Part shown: in pieces, positions 1 to 13,199 of the stretch | Numbering within the stretch: position 1 is the stretch's first letter | How the letters are laid out: the number at the start of each line of letters is the position of its first letter | Source: Membranipora membranacea | Lineage: Eukaryota > Bryozoa > Gymnolaemata > Cheilostomatida > Membraniporidae | Length of the DNA stretch: 64,000 bases | NCBI GenBank assembly: GCA_914767715.1 | Contig: OU612066.1 | Location: 22,914,283 to 22,978,282 of the forward strand | Reading direction: 5' to 3' | The notes under the pieces: generated by a model | Databases searched by the model: none | Told to the model about the DNA's origin: nothing | Seen by the model: only the letters and a program-made list of their open reading frames with translations | Translations under genes and position numbers: made by a program

Positions 1-647
1 TTGAAGCTCAATCTTTGCACAGGTGATTGTCAAAAGTCAGGACCGAAGACCTAGCGTTCGCTCTCTATCTCTTACACATTTCACACCACTTTTGGGGTTC
101 CACACAACTTAGAGAATGTGATACTTTCATATTACCAATAAAAAACCTCATATCTCTAGCATTCCTAATGACTGCTGGCTATGAAATTTCCGATAGTATT
201 GACCACACGAATATGCATTGTTCTTGCAAGTGTCATGATGGGAAAGAAAGCATAGCCCTAATATTAATCCAATATTTGAACTGACTGATTTTCTGGTGTT
301 ACAACTCGATGCATTTAAATGGTCACGGGCAGCTATGGCACGGAAATAGGCTCCAAGCATTTTGTGCTTAAAATTTCGATTAGCTGCCCATATCCCATAT
401 AATATTAACAAGTTTATAAATTCCGAGTACCTGACACTGCCATTGACCTGAGTGACCATTAGGCCAAAAATCCTTCAATTTGATTTTATTGAGCCAATTT
501 GTTTCCATTTTTGCTGGGATATCATCTCAGCAAACACAATCATGGTCATAAATGCACATTCGGGAACACTATCCGACGGCCAGTGGTCACACGTGGAAGA
601 CGCTCCCCCTAAATCGCTATCTATTTTTATTCAGATATTGGGCGTAC

Positions 648-3600
648 CTTGAGATAGGATCCGTTTTCATCATCATATCCGCTATTGTGAGCCGATCCGA
701 CCCGGGCCTGTATTTTGTCAGAGTCTATACCGAGATACCAGATCTCTGGGTAGTCCAGAATCTCATTCTGTTCAAACTCTGTCAGCTTAGTTCTGTAGTG
801 CTTCAGTGCATCTAAAATAACCGGGATAAAGTTCATGGGTCAACCAAACAGCTTGAAGATTGGACATGCAGACATCATTTTTCCTTAAAATAATGAGCTC
901 TTGTAGGAGTTAGGCAAAACCAAGTTTAGTCCATTTGCCTGCATTTGGAGTTGCTCCCGATACACTGGTCACACCGCAGCGTGACCAGTAGAATGGAGCA
1001 ACTGGAAGGCAGGCATTTGGATTAAACTTGATCTAGAGTGAGGCATACAATTTTGATTGCATAAAGTAGGAAAAAATAACTAAACGGGTATTCTCTAAGG
1101 CGTAACATGGCTACCTGCCAATGGAAATTATTGGTCTTGTCTCAAATATGCTGCCCTTATCTCAAATATGCGGGGGAAGCATGTACAATACTCTTGTTCT
1201 TTATCAGTTCGAAATAAAGCATTCATCAAACCTTGAGGTGACATGGGCAGGCGAACTCCGTTAGGATCTTTCCGTATCTTAGTATCATTGTTAGACTGGT
1301 TCAGCAGACTTTCACCATGTTTAAGCTGAGGTAGGTGGTCAGTACTATTAGATAGGTGATTAGCGTTAGATATATGACTGGTACTATGATAAGGTCTGTT
1401 TGAAGTTTTAGTTGACTCGAGAGTGGAGCCCAGTGAAGGTAATACTGTTGTTGTGACAAGTTTCTACAGAATAAAATATATATATATATATGGTATAATA
1501 ATATTAAGCAGAGTATACAGATGAGAGAAGTCATTTAGAGTCAAATCAAGTCTCAAGTCATTACTTGACTTGACTTAGTTCTTTGGGTCACTTGAATATA
1601 ACTCTGGAGCATTCGACTTGACTTCGCCTTGAATTTACTCTAAGAATGCATCTGCATGAGGGCTCTGCTTTATACAGCTTAGACCGCTTACAATTTGTGG
1701 AGCTGACTAATGTGATTTAACCACAGAATAATGAGGGAACATCCTCCCAATGTCCCAGTACTGAGACGCTATTTTTGTTTTGAAAATTCTGTCACAACTC
1801 TCAAGAAGACAATAATATTGGCAGTTTGGACACAGTTTTTGTCCCAGACTCGTATTGGGCTTTTTAACTCACACTTGATGATTCGGTGTTCGAGTACGTT
1901 TTAAGCTTTTGAAAAACTGTATTAGTATAGTATAAACTTTTTTGTTTGTATTATATCACCTGTCTAACTCAGCCAAGCTGAGCTCGACCAGACGTATAAA
2001 CAAACCACCTGCAAGGCCATACACAAATGACAACATAAACCGCTGTCCAAACATCCGATATCTCGATATAATCATGAGGGCTGCTAAAAAACTCTTGACA
2101 CTAGCATGTTGTATTTACATAATATCAGCTTCGCCATTGACATGATAAGCTCCAGACAGCATTGTTTAATTTTTTTTAGCAAGATAATGTAGAAAATATC
2201 TAATACATAAACAAATAAACTCCCTGGAAAAAGCGCTTTAAAGTGGCTGAGTGGCAGAGTTTCACGTGGCATCCTTGGGTTGGTGTCATTACGAGTTCAA
2301 ATTAAATTTTAAGAAGTGTAGGCGTGAAAACTTAGATGGGAAAATTAAAGAGCCCATTGCATAGCAATCTGAAATGAAATTAATTCTCCCTTTTATGTCT
2401 TTGTTACCAATCAAATACCTCTGACGTAACCGATGATGATGCAGACCATCAACATCAAAGTCAAGTAAGAAAAGGATTTTCAAATAGATTATTGACTGTT
2501 TTAAAAATAAACCAAACTACCGTAATCAAAGATATAATTAAATTTAAATTTAATTAAATTGCTATATCAGAATAGTGCATGCATACCTCTGTGCTATGGT
2601 GATGATGATTTTTGCTTTTGTTATTCTTTGCACCTGTAATTGATATTTGAGTCGGGTATCGATTCAAACCTTCCGCTAACCGATGTGATCTGTTGATTGT
2701 GTTAGTTTGTGGACTCTGGAAAAGAAACAAAAAGGAAAGCATTGAGAAAACATTGCCAAGACAGTCATCTCCGCTTTCTCTGCAATGACCAATAATGTTA
2801 GAAAGCAAGGCTTTCACCATTTTCCAGAAGTGAAGAAAATGGAAGTAGGCCTATCTCATTGGCTTACGTTAGTTAAACTGTAGACAATATGAACACATAA
2901 TAACGTGGCACCAAAAACACCAAGATGGCAACAAAAACTTGTTATTATTGGCCAAAAGGCCGAGGCCTGAAGCATCCAAAGTTTCAAATAGCTAACTAGT
3001 TTTTGCGAAGGGTACCCTTATCCATCATCTGTTCCTCAGTAACCCCAAAAACTTACACCATGGCAATAGCAAATACGTAATCTGATCGCATACAGCAATA
3101 GATACATTAAAATTAAAATAAACTTAAAAACAGAACAGCAGAAAATGTACCATTACTAAATAAGGTAGCAATGACAATTATAGCGAGTACATATCCAGTT
3201 GCATAAAACATAGTTAAAATTAAAATGAACTTCTGAATCAGAGAAGCAGAAAAAGAGAACCACATTTAAATAAGAATTAAATAAGAAGCCTACTTTGAGA
3301 GGTGGTAAGACAGACATAGAAGAGAGTTTATAGTTAGCCATAGTTTGAGACATGTCTGCAGATGGAGTGGTGACATCTAGCTGCAGGTTTCCGTGGCACT
3401 CGAGATAAAAAGCTGCTGAGGTGATGACTGACCGAGATGACAAAAATGATTGACCCTAGCGTATCCTGCGATAATCTACCAGACTATGAATAAATCCGCG
3501 CTGCCCGCTGCTGCCGCTTCTATCTAAGTGTATTCAACACAGATTTATTGATCTTAGTTGGTAATAACAACACAAGAGAAATCATTGATTAATATTATAT

Positions 3601-5360
3601 TAGAATATAAAATGTGCAGAAAGAAATAGAAATTGCCATTATATTATCATTGTTTGTGTCGCTTAGCCGCTCAATACAAGCGAACCTAAAGTTAATATTG
3701 GGCAGAAAAGTTGAAAGGCTAAGCCGCCAACAATGACACCCAATTAAGAAATAGGACACTCAAAAGTCTGCAGGCAATATAACACTTATATATATATATG
3801 AATCTATAGAATATGAGGAAGAATCGTAAACATTGCAAGTAAACAAAAACGATCAACAGCATATCCGTAAACAGTCAATCAAAATAGACGAGATAGTTAG
3901 ACTACGGAACTGATATTGAACTTTTCAAGGGCCTCAGGTAACAATACTTCAGCGGAGGAGTGAATATAAACATCATTTTCCTTTCCAATTTTAATAGTTT
4001 AACGATAAATTTATCTTCTTAAAATTTATAAACAGCATAATTGCTGTTGTCAGGGGACTCTCAATTGCAATGCAATAGCTGGTTTCCTTCTCAGCAAGCA
4101 ATTCTCAAGTATATCATATGCAGGAATATACTTACATTACACTTAAAACCAGGATACAAAATTTATACATAAGTGTTTATTTTGACATATGCCTAGACTA
4201 GACTGATACTCACAATGTTTGCTATTCACTATAGATAAGTTAATTGATAGGTCAATGCTCTCGGTGGTTGAAATATATTATATAATATGAGACTGTCATG
4301 ACTCAATCAAAGCCTTGAACGAAGGTTGGCGTTTCTGAGATGGTGACCCCCTGCTCAACCTTCATACTAAAAGATCAAGCAGACTCCTCCTTCGCCGTCT
4401 CCAATCTTCCCCGATTCACTTTTCAAATGGGGTATGACAATGAACTAAAAGTTTACACCTTCCATGCCATTATCAATTCGCGAGATCATGGATAGGACAG
4501 GAAACACTTTCAGTTGCTACAGAGTGAATGCACAGACAAGACCAATAAAAGTGAAAGAAACAGCACAAGTGAGAAATTCTTAAGCTCCTTACAGAAATAC
4601 CAACCGTAATACTGTCAATCGGTGGAGGAAAATCCTTTCTGTTTGTCAATGATGACTGCATCCTCATCAACCATTCCTGTAGACAACTCCTTTTAATTAC
4701 AGAGGGTGGATTGTCGGCACCAAAACTAGCGCTTTACAATTGGAAGAGTGCAAAGATAACTACCGACCACACCAGACAAAGTATTAAGTGAAGCCAAATA
4801 ATGCCCGGTCTCTAGCTTGTACTATGACACGTTCCTCACTTGATAAGAGCTAATCTACCCAACTCAGTGACAACTCAGTAAACATCTTCTATGGAGATAA
4901 TGAAAAATTCCAGGAAACTGTCTACAGCAGCTTGTTTTACATGTAATTAATTAAATTGTGTTATTGGAGAGTATCATATCACAGAGTGAGGATATATCCT
5001 TACTCTGTGATCATATGTATGAAAGTACTCTTCGGGGGAACAATGATCTACCAGTAAAAAATTTAAGAATAGAAGGCGACCTCTTGACCACCAGAAAATC
5101 ATCATTTCTGATGACGCAGAAATTTGTACCAGTAATGCGATCACGAAGTAAGGATATATCCTTACTCTGCGATGTGATATAGAGTGCAATACTAATTAAT
5201 GGTATACCTATTTCTAAATTCTGTATTATCTACCCTGGTCTTGTTTTAGAACTCTCATCGAGTTGTGAGTGATTGAGAAAAGATTTAATATAGCATAACT
5301 TACGGCAAATTTATACTCATAACTCGGTATTGGAGGTAGATATCGCTCCTTACGAATCAT
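648..5360 (-). CDS. DYRK: Class II DYRK protein kinase, N-terminal half (partial, runs off left edge)
   Basis: Dual-specificity Tyr-phosphorylation-regulated kinase; members phosphorylate Ser/Thr substrates after autophosphorylating their activation loop. Phase-consistent coding exons in transcription order are 5304-5360 (ATG at 5360), 4601-4676, 3294-3427, 2587-2715, 1232-1463 and 648-811, 264 codons in all. The last two join to give the conserved DYRK homology box (RLPMSPQ-DALKHYRTKLTEFE, then DYPEIWYLG and GYDDENGSY), which in DYRK2/3/4 lies just before the kinase domain. The upstream part is a low-complexity Ser/Asn/His/Pro-rich linker, as is usual for these kinases. The exon ending at 648 has a donor GTACGC; no kinase exon is visible in 1-647, so the kinase domain lies outside the window. 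The 3' exons are certain by homology; exons 3294-3427 and 4601-4676 rest on splice sites and phase; the first exon is inferred. Confidence 0.8.
917..1036. repeat. Palindromic MITE, family A copy 1 (full hairpin)
   Basis: A nearly perfect inverted repeat. The left arm reads AACCAAGTTTAGTCCATTTG and on, the right arm mirrors it ending CTTGATCTAGAG, and the centre is ACTGGTCAC/GTGACCAGT. It lies in a DYRK intron. Related copies occur at about 18067-18153, 30970-31068 and 37325-37395. No coding capacity. Confidence 0.75.
2239..2303 (+). repeat. Possible tRNA-derived SINE head
   Basis: Contains an A-box-like TGGCTGAGTGG and, about 40 bp later, a B-box-like GAGTTCAAATT, the spacing of an internal RNA polymerase III promoter. 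The flanks do not form a good acceptor stem, so a functional tRNA is unlikely and a tRNA-derived SINE remnant is more plausible. Confidence 0.3.
4972..5181. mobile_element. Small MITE with palindromic terminal inverted repeats
   Basis: About 210 bp. The left end (TATCATATCACAGAGTGAGG) and the reverse complement of the right end (TATATCACATCGCAGAGTAAGG) match, and each end is itself a near-palindrome around AGGATATATCCT. It sits in the DYRK intron between the proximal first exon and exon 2. A partial relative occurs near 56010-56045 (ATATCACAGAGTAAG). The ORFs across it on both strands are by-products of the symmetry. Confidence 0.7.
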
Positions 5361-8300
5361 GTTCCATGTGTATTAAAATCAAAAGTAAATTATTGTGACG
5401 GCAGCAGCACAGTCTAAGGTCAGCAAGATCTCATTCAACCCAGCAGCGCTGTCGTCAGAATGCTAATGATGTAAGTCAGCATGAATGAAGCTTAGCCCCG
5501 CTGCCAGCACAGTGACAGACCAAAGAATATGTAAAAACATAATTGAGAGGTTTTAAAAACAGACTTGGTCACGTGCGGAGAATGGTAGGGTTAGAGAATT
5601 AATACCTTGGCATTGTGTCATGGTGTAAAAGAAAAATAGGAAATTAGCATAACCTTATAGTTCACAACCATTGAATTTTTTTGCTTACATAGGTCTTAAA
5701 ATATCTACGCAGGGTGCTTTACACAAAAGTGAAATGTGTGCTTTACAGTCTGTGAGGAGCTTAAACAACTATGGGGTATGTTACAATAGAGTAGTATTAT
5801 AAATCTTAAACAAACAATTAGACATGTCAGCAGTTGGACTGCAATCACAATCCGCAGTACTCTATGACTTCAATCACTTAAAGCTCGAACAATAATCATA
5901 TTTGTGATCGATTTATAGCGATTGGTTTGATAATCTTTGATTAAGAGAACTCTACCGTGATGGTGTAAAAGAATCGGCATTGACAGTTGGTACTCTCTCT
6001 TTCATGTTCACAATTGCTTACGCTGATTCAGAACGAAACTCTGTCGAGTGTGAATTTGAGAAAGCAAAGTCAACTGAAACAACAAACCCATAATTAACCA
6101 ATTGCCTATTCAGCTGCGTCGGAAGAAATAATAATGAAATGTGATTAAATTTAATTACACCTCCATGTTGAAACATTAAAAATACTTAGTGTTGTTTATG
6201 ATTTTGTTACGGTTACGTTAATTTATTTAGTCTACGCTCAAAGTAACACCTTGTACTCGGAATGAACAAGGCGTGCATAAACTCTCAATGCGGTGGGTCA
6301 GGGCCAATCGAGGACGTCACAATAATGAACATCAACAAAAACATGTTTTCTGATGGGTGGTCCTACTTGCCAAAAATTCAGCCATGGAATTCAACCAAGC
6401 CGTTATTGTGCATTGACCAAAATATCACTGTAGTCAAAATAGAGTGTGCCAGTGAGTGCTCACAAAATCGAAAAGTGCACAAGTTATTGTGCACTCTTGT
6501 CTACTTTGTGGAAATAATCTGGAAAAATAAAATGAAATAACTAATAATGCCAGGCATCATTTTCATTATCGCGTTTTGCAACCCCTTCGTTCCTATGTTT
6601 TACTATAAGCTATAACTTGAACGTCAGTGAAAATAATGTTTCTTATTGCGAGATATTGCTGGTAGCATGAGTTATACTGAGATTAGCAATGAAAGACATA
6701 CACGGGCACGTGTTTACTCACCCCCCCCTCCCATGGTCATAACTTATAAGAATCAGCTAATTATATGCCAAGTAGACTACAGGAAACAAGCGCTCTCTGC
6801 CTCTAAATACAAATGCAGGAGGCTGCGTATTTGATTGTATTGCGGGATGTCAATTGTTTTAGGTAATATAATCATCAAATAAATAAGGAGGCCGACTATC
6901 AACATAATTTTTTTTTAATAAAGTATTAAAAAAAACCAACATAGTTTGCAAAGACAGTTTGAAGTTGCCCACTCATGTTTACCAATTAAGACCTTGGTAT
7001 TATTAAAAGTGTCCTACATTTTGAGCTTGTTTGTTGAGGGAGTGCATTGAATGTAACAAGTAGGGATTTATTCAGATTACATATTTATTAACTTATTTGA
7101 GCTTGACTCTACTTGACAGAGGACCTGGGTTTTTGAAGATCAAAAGTGAAAGAATGTACACAATATGCGCAGCGCGTATGTATTGTCAACGTTGCCCTTT
7201 AGCTGTGTTTTGAAGGTAAACACTTCAAATCTACACTGCATGAGATTAAGTTTTTTAAACTCATAGCTCATCATTTGAGAGGCATAGAAGCACAGCAGCA
7301 TCAAACTCCCAATCTCTCTATCTCTCAGACCATTTTGCAGAAGGTTTTGTGTTCTATTTTAATTTTTAGGTAAGTGCATAGACAAAAAGGGAACTACAAA
7401 AGATCAATGAACGCCAAATTTTGACAAATCAATTCAGTATAAATTGATAGCTAGTTGACGATTTTAACAAACATCATTAAATTTCAAACATGTCAGCCCT
7501 CCCCCAAACCCAATGTCAGGGGCTCTAGGTGCATGTGCATAGATTCAGCTCAATACTGTCGTTAGAACTAGCCACATAAGCAACATTCATGCCCAATTTG
7601 ACTGCTACCAAACTTTTATATCATAGTGATAAACAAGCGGAAAATAAAACCATGACGAGACAACTCCTAGTTGCCAATAACGAAGTTCAATAAACCCACC
7701 CTCCCTGCTTAAACAATGGCAAATAGGGCCTGGAGTTGGGTGGTTAGGACTAGCAGAGCAGTGAAGCCTGACACAAGGTCAAAATGAGGATAGATCTCAT
7801 CATCACAACTTGATGACTAAGCAATGGTCGATACATACTCCAAAGAGAATAAGGCTTCAAAATCAGATGTGAACGCATGGCAACAAGTTGCGACGAAGTT
7901 TACGTTACAGCAAAAAAATTATCCTCTTCTACCCTTTAAAAGCCAGGAATCTAAAGAGCTGCAAAAAAAGTTATTATTGAAAGATGAATGAGATAGCTCA
8001 CTGATATAGTCTTAAGTCGATCTCTCATCTTCCTTAGTATAGATTTCAGTAGTCTCCTCTGTCGACACTCCATATCAAAGAATGCAAAGATGCAATGAAC
8101 ATGTTCTATTTTAATTAGATTGTTAGAACTAGAGTTATGACATTCATGAAAGAAGCCTATGTCATTATAACTTCTAGAGGCTCAAAGGGATCTGCAGAAA
8201 ACAGTATGAATGGAAATTTATTCTGGGATATCCATCCAGCATCCCCTTGGAGAAGACTCATCCATCCATGACATCAAACTAAAATGAGGGCGACGACCGA

Positions 8301-8824
8301 ACCGCCCCCTACAGGCTCTAAGTCTCTATTGGCCTGAGATACTCTTACAAAGGGAAGTTCTGTGTCCCGGTTTTGTAGAGGTATTGTCGCTATGTAGGAG
8401 TGTGGCACACACAGATGTAAATATAAGTAGTAGTCTGTATTGAAAATCAATAGATTTTCTATAACAAGCGCGCATACATACCACATATACATAGTGTAGT
8501 TACCAGTGAGTAGTCATAGAAACCAGAAACCAATCAGAAACTGAGAAACCTAGGGATCCTGGTAGTGTATAATGATGAGTACAGAGGGTGGACCAACTAG
8601 GACCCCTATAGTATACGCTATAATAATGAGATTCTAGTCTAGATATTAGAACCTGCTCTAATAAGCAGCGGACTTCCTAGTTACATGCCGGCTTTCCCAA
8701 TCATGAATCCATACAGCTGCAGTAAGTGACAACAATAGAAAACCAAGATTGATAAGAGTTGCAACACTGATATAGGATAGAATGAGAATTGTACGATGGT
8801 TGAGTTTCGACACTGATAACATAC
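5361..8824. other. DYRK upstream/first-intron DNA, no supported gene
   Basis: 5395-5520 is locally rich in GCAGCAG/CGCTG motifs and could be promoter or 5'UTR of the proximal DYRK start. A 92-codon ORF at 6262-6540 (plus) has eight cysteines but no recognisable family or splice context. 8174-8492 holds fragments with acceptor-like sites but no consistent reading. I see nothing else I can defend. Confidence 0.3.
6262..6540 (+). CDS. Unsupported small ORF (92 codons, Cys-rich)
   Basis: It begins MNKACINSQCGGSG and ends NKMK, with a run of AATAAAA just before the stop. I recognise no domain. There is no signal peptide, and codon use is AT-rich like the surrounding non-coding DNA. It is kept only because the cysteine and polar composition is less random than in its neighbours; it may well be spurious. 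Confidence 0.15.
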   Translation: MNKACINSQCGGSGPIEDVTIMNINKNMFSDGWSYLPKIQPWNSTKPLLCIDQNITVVKIECASECSQNRKVHKLLCTLVYFVEIIWKNKMK

Positions 8825-8869
8825 CTTCTGAACGGCGGAGGTGTGAAATCTATGAGTACGAAACGCCAT
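8825..8869 (-). CDS. Candidate alternative first coding exon of the DYRK gene
   Basis: An ATG at 8869 opens 15 codons (MAFRTHRFHTSAVQK) that end in phase 0 at a good donor (AAG/GTATGT). The phase fits the exon starting at 4676, so this could be a distal first exon of DYRK used instead of 5304-5360, leaving an intron of about 4.1 kb. It could equally be the first exon of another short transcript: a CAG acceptor just downstream would give a 26-aa product ending at 8691. No transcript evidence is available. Confidence 0.35.
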
Positions 8870-10387
8870 TTTAATCCTTCCTTAGAAGTTATTGTCAGGA
8901 TAGATCACTCAACTTTCAGCATGACTCGTGAACTCGCCGGAGATTGCGTCGGTAGTCAGCTAATGTTTTATAATTATCAGTAGGAGAAAAAAGAACTGTG
9001 CGGAGCCGAGAGAAATGGAGCATAGTTTGTCTGAATCAACAAGAAAATCCTTACACAGGAATGAACCAATTGACAGATTATTGATGAAAATAATGAGTGC
9101 CATTTGATAACTTTATTGTTAAAGAATGGAGATAAACCATTCACTTATTTGGCAGATTAAAGTTCTACAAGTAAAAGTATAACATAATTGCAAGCTTATT
9201 ATATTATTTATTATATGTCTAGAATTTATAAGTAGCTTAATTCTTCAAGAAATGGAGCAGGTTGTTTGTGTCCATTATCAAACCATTGAAGTTGATTCAT
9301 GATTCCCTATCCTATATATCCTACCTACATATTGTACACTAATGGCTGACAATACAAATGTAGCCTACATCATAGGTGAACGTACGCCGGACATCTAAGA
9401 GCATATTTATATGTGTTTAAAAGAAATTACGCCCTATTGTAGATCTTACATTATGTAAATGTCTACCACAAGGTTGACTATCCTAAAGCAAAAGAAACAG
9501 GAGCTGCACTTCGAATATGAATTATACATTTATGACTCCCATATAATATGACACCACATAAACCAATTTTATAAACATTTTCTAAAGAAACCGCGCAGTT
9601 TACAAAATGACTTTTAACGATTTTTTCTCGGATCCTAGAACCAAACCTCTGATATGAAAAACCTTAACATATTTCTGACCAAGATTGTGAGGATGCTACA
9701 GGTAAATCCTTCCTAAGTCAAATATATTTAATGCGATACCTACATAACCTTGACCATAATGACCGACAGACCAGACCACAAACTATCAAACAGGAGCAGC
9801 TCTTAAACCAAAGACAAACACAAGAGAGAAAGAGAAAGATGCAGTGCACTCCGCTTTATCCAGCCTTCTTAATTTAGGACGCCTGTGAATTCAGATGAGG
9901 AAAAGGGGCAATCGATTGCCATAAAGTTCAGACTTTGCTTATTTGGAACAAAATTGGTTGATCTTCTGAGGTCTGAATAGTAAATGTATACTAAATTGTA
10001 CAGTAAAACAGTGACATGACTGCTACTATAACTCTGACATTATTTCTATGATATGTTAGAATGTTGATATGATGTTATGATGGCATATGGATTGTTTGAG
10101 AACAAATTACGAATGTTGTTTCAGTACAAAGTGTGTCATGAGAGGTTTAATGACTTATCAAAGGCTTAAGAAATCATCACTGCTGAAAAGATATTGGAAA
10201 ATTTCGCTCTGCGATTAATGAATGGATGATAGTTTACAGAGAAGCAGCGATATCTAAAATATAAATTATGATATCCATTTCTCCCATACCAAAGCATTCA
10301 AAGAATAAGGAATGATGAGATAGCACTCTGACTCTGATCACCACCGCCATTGTTGATCAGTGAAAGATAAAATTAGCTTTCCTCCAA

Positions 10388-10400
10388 GTATATATATTAC

Positions 10401-10435
<35 letters not shown>

Positions 10436-10436
10436 C
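10388..10436. repeat. TA-rich microsatellite
   Basis: Imperfect (TA)n run interrupted by TTTATAT, in otherwise featureless DNA. Shorter TA tracts occur at 1478-1492 and 3787-3800. Confidence 0.85.
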
Positions 10437-11854
10437 ACTTTTATTGGCATGTTGGTATTCCCTAAGCTAAATGTGAGGCGACAAACCATGTGTGTCACTA
10501 AGATTTGTGGGATGCAAGTCAGCTGTTTACAACTTTGTTTCAAGTTTAAAGCTCTGAAATCCTATATCTGTAAGCTGCACCGCAAAATTTCCACAATGCA
10601 ACTTTGACCTGAAAGTTGAATTGTGGGATACCACCCGTCATACATCATTCAGCTTTTAGAAAGAAGCCATCATTAGTTGTTTCAACAGGGGTTACTCCTT
10701 GGTACTCTGTTACTCCTTGGTTGAATCAAAATCAACCAAATTTTTTAGAAAACTCGACATAAACATTTAATTTTTATCATACATGCCATATAAATGCTGT
10801 ACTTTTCATATAAACAACTATATCTACCCAGTGGCATTCTCTCTGAGAGGAGGGGGGGGGAAGGGGTGCAGCCAGTTACGACAAGTGAAATATTTCGTCA
10901 CCTTAGGTAGGTGTGACCTAAATATACCTACACTGAACTAAGCTATTAAACAACACAGTGTGTTTGGTATTTTGTAAAACTTGGACTGACACTATGACGT
11001 CTACTCACATGCATTGTGACTGTATGCTCGTGTGTAATCCTTCTCATTTCATAAGCTGTTCAACATTTGCACTTGAGTCTCGTGATGTTTAGCAAACTAC
11101 AACAGAGTTTAATATGCTGATATATGCAGGAAACACATAGCCATGATTGAACGGTAGACAGAAAAATGTAGGCCTTAATTACTTTTGTAGTGAAGCAACA
11201 TAACTATAATTTGGCTCATGAGGAAAATTAAATTTAATTTTAGTTAGATAGCCTGACCATCTAAAGATAACAAATTGGTTTGAGCGATGTACAAGTATAC
11301 GGTCACTATCCCGAGCCAGCCGCCCAAGCCTGATAAGGCACTATAAATACAAATAGGGTTGTCAAATAGAACATTGCGGGGAGCAAAACAAAAAAAAACT
11401 GAAAGATTGGAAAGACATTGATATAGTGGCTTCCAGAGCTCATATACAGTCAACACCAACATAGCTGGTATTGTTTGCATTGAGTTGAGCAATAAGATAT
11501 CATTTTTAAAGGAAAAAAGATTAAAACATAAATGAAAACCATCTCCCTTCTCTTTCTCTTCTTATGTACAACACATCGGTAATATTTTAAGACAGGTAAG
11601 GTTTATCATGGATCAATTAAAACAACAAATTTACTCCTGGGTTGTAATGATGGCGGCAACAATCTTGAAAATATCAGTTACACATGAACGTAAACAAGGC
11701 AAATAAAGCGCAATCAATCGGCCAAAACGTGATTATTAGAATCTTCCAATGACTCAGAACAAACCTATCGGAGTTAAGTACTCACAAGAGGAAAAAGTAT
11801 TTGCAAGAGGAAAGTTAGCCATTTCCCGCGTGCTTAAAATAGGGAAATTTGGGT

Positions 11855-12250
11855 GGCTAGCTAACATTAACTCAACCTTGTAACATGTACTTTATAAAAC
11901 TTCCTATCTTAGAATGTGAAAATTTGGTGCTGGACTGAAACTAAACTCTAGCTTATATTGACTTTGATGGGACAGTGGACTGTGCTTTCAATGATATAAG
12001 TTAAAACTGTCTGGTGCTCTCACCATTGGAAAACAAACCTAACATATAAATAAAATATGGTCTTTTTTGAGTGAATCTGATATCAGATATGTTTGGACCC
12101 TGGCTAGCTCACATATACCTGACAATGTTACAAACTCAAATATGAGCTAGAGTTAGGTTCAGCTAGATTGGAGATACTCAATGCTGGCTAGACCCGATTT
12201 TCATTAGCTAATTTGAGATTTGAGAGGTTGACTAAATGTTAGCTAGCTAG
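11855..12250. mobile_element. MITE with GGCTAGCTAACATT terminal inverted repeats
   Basis: The left end reads GGCTAGCTAACATTAACTCA. The right end, reverse complemented, reads CTAGCTAGCTAACATTTAGT. The interior (about 350 bp) is non-coding and contains more GCTAG motifs. Related ends occur near 38044, 46870 and 46950, so this is a dispersed family. Confidence 0.55.
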
Positions 12251-12355
12251 AAATTTAACCATTTCAAGCCTGTGTGAAATTGCACACTTTTCCTCCTGCG
12301 ATCATTTTACTCTAAGATAACATAGTTGACAATCATAAAATATCTATTAACTTAC

Positions 12356-12438
12356 CTTAGAGAAAGCTTTTAGGATTGGAAATATAGCAATGATGACCTC
12401 GTCGTAGTTATCCAGACTATCTCGTTGTATCAATAATC
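12356..12438 (-). CDS. Orphan exon-like segment 1
   Basis: Bounded by a good acceptor (TTTTAGTTACAG) and donor (AAG/GTAAGT), with one open frame (LLIQRDSLDNYDEVIIAIFP...). I found no phase-compatible partner exon, so it may belong to an unrecognised gene, to an alternative DYRK 5' end (it ends in phase 0, as the DYRK first exons do), or be chance. Confidence 0.25.
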
Positions 12439-13114
12439 CTGTAACTAAAACAACTCGCTATGTCAGCAGTGTCAGCGGCAGCAGCTAATATAGATCTTAA
12501 TATACGGCGACAGCAGTAGTAAGGTCCATCATCAGCCGTCTAATTACTACACATCACGCAAATCCGTAATTCCTTATTATTTTTCCTGCTAGCGAGGCAT
12601 AAGGCAGACCTTTCAATTTGTGACAGTATTGGTTTCATATGATTGATTTTGAGTATTCTCCTGGGCTTAATCAATAGAGATCTTGACGTTCAACATGTTG
12701 TAAACCAGTGCATCTCACAATGAAACTGCACTGACAATCGCTAATCACAATACAAAGGCGCTGAACATCTTTTTTGTTCCAATTAAATCTGTTGTAAAAA
12801 CACAACAAACAGAAAATCCGGTGTCTGCTGGCATAGATTTATCATCTATTTCCAATTCCTGTCGCAGAGATCAATAGATATTCCTGATTTCAACAGATTT
12901 TGTCGGACAGTGAATGAATTGTAATAGATCACCCCCACAAAGGCTATACAAATAAATCGTTTTTTTCTCTCAGTCACGACCATGTCAGGGCGTACAGAAA
13001 ATTTGCCATGCTCCAAATAAAATGTTTTATCGGCCAACAAATTGTAACAATCATAGCAACACATAAAATTATTTTTATTATTATATATAGCTGTTGTAAA
13101 CAGATAGAACTTAC

Positions 13115-13199
13115 AGAGAAAAGGATTCAGGAGCTGGCAGCACGGCTTTCAGGATAATTGCTTTCACTGAAGGTAGTTCAAATGGCTCTACATCACAAT
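13115..13199 (-). CDS. Orphan exon-like segment 2
   Basis: Acceptor TATATAG and donor TCT/GTAAGT flank 85 nt with one open frame (CDVEPFELPSVKAIILKAVL...). Its exit phase does not match the entry phase of 12356-12438, so the two cannot be joined directly. The composition looks coding. No family recognised. Confidence 0.25.

Noticed and set aside
4974-5189. Pair of overlapping ORFs on both strands
   Set aside because: They lie entirely in the MITE at 4972-5181 and reflect its inverted-repeat symmetry.
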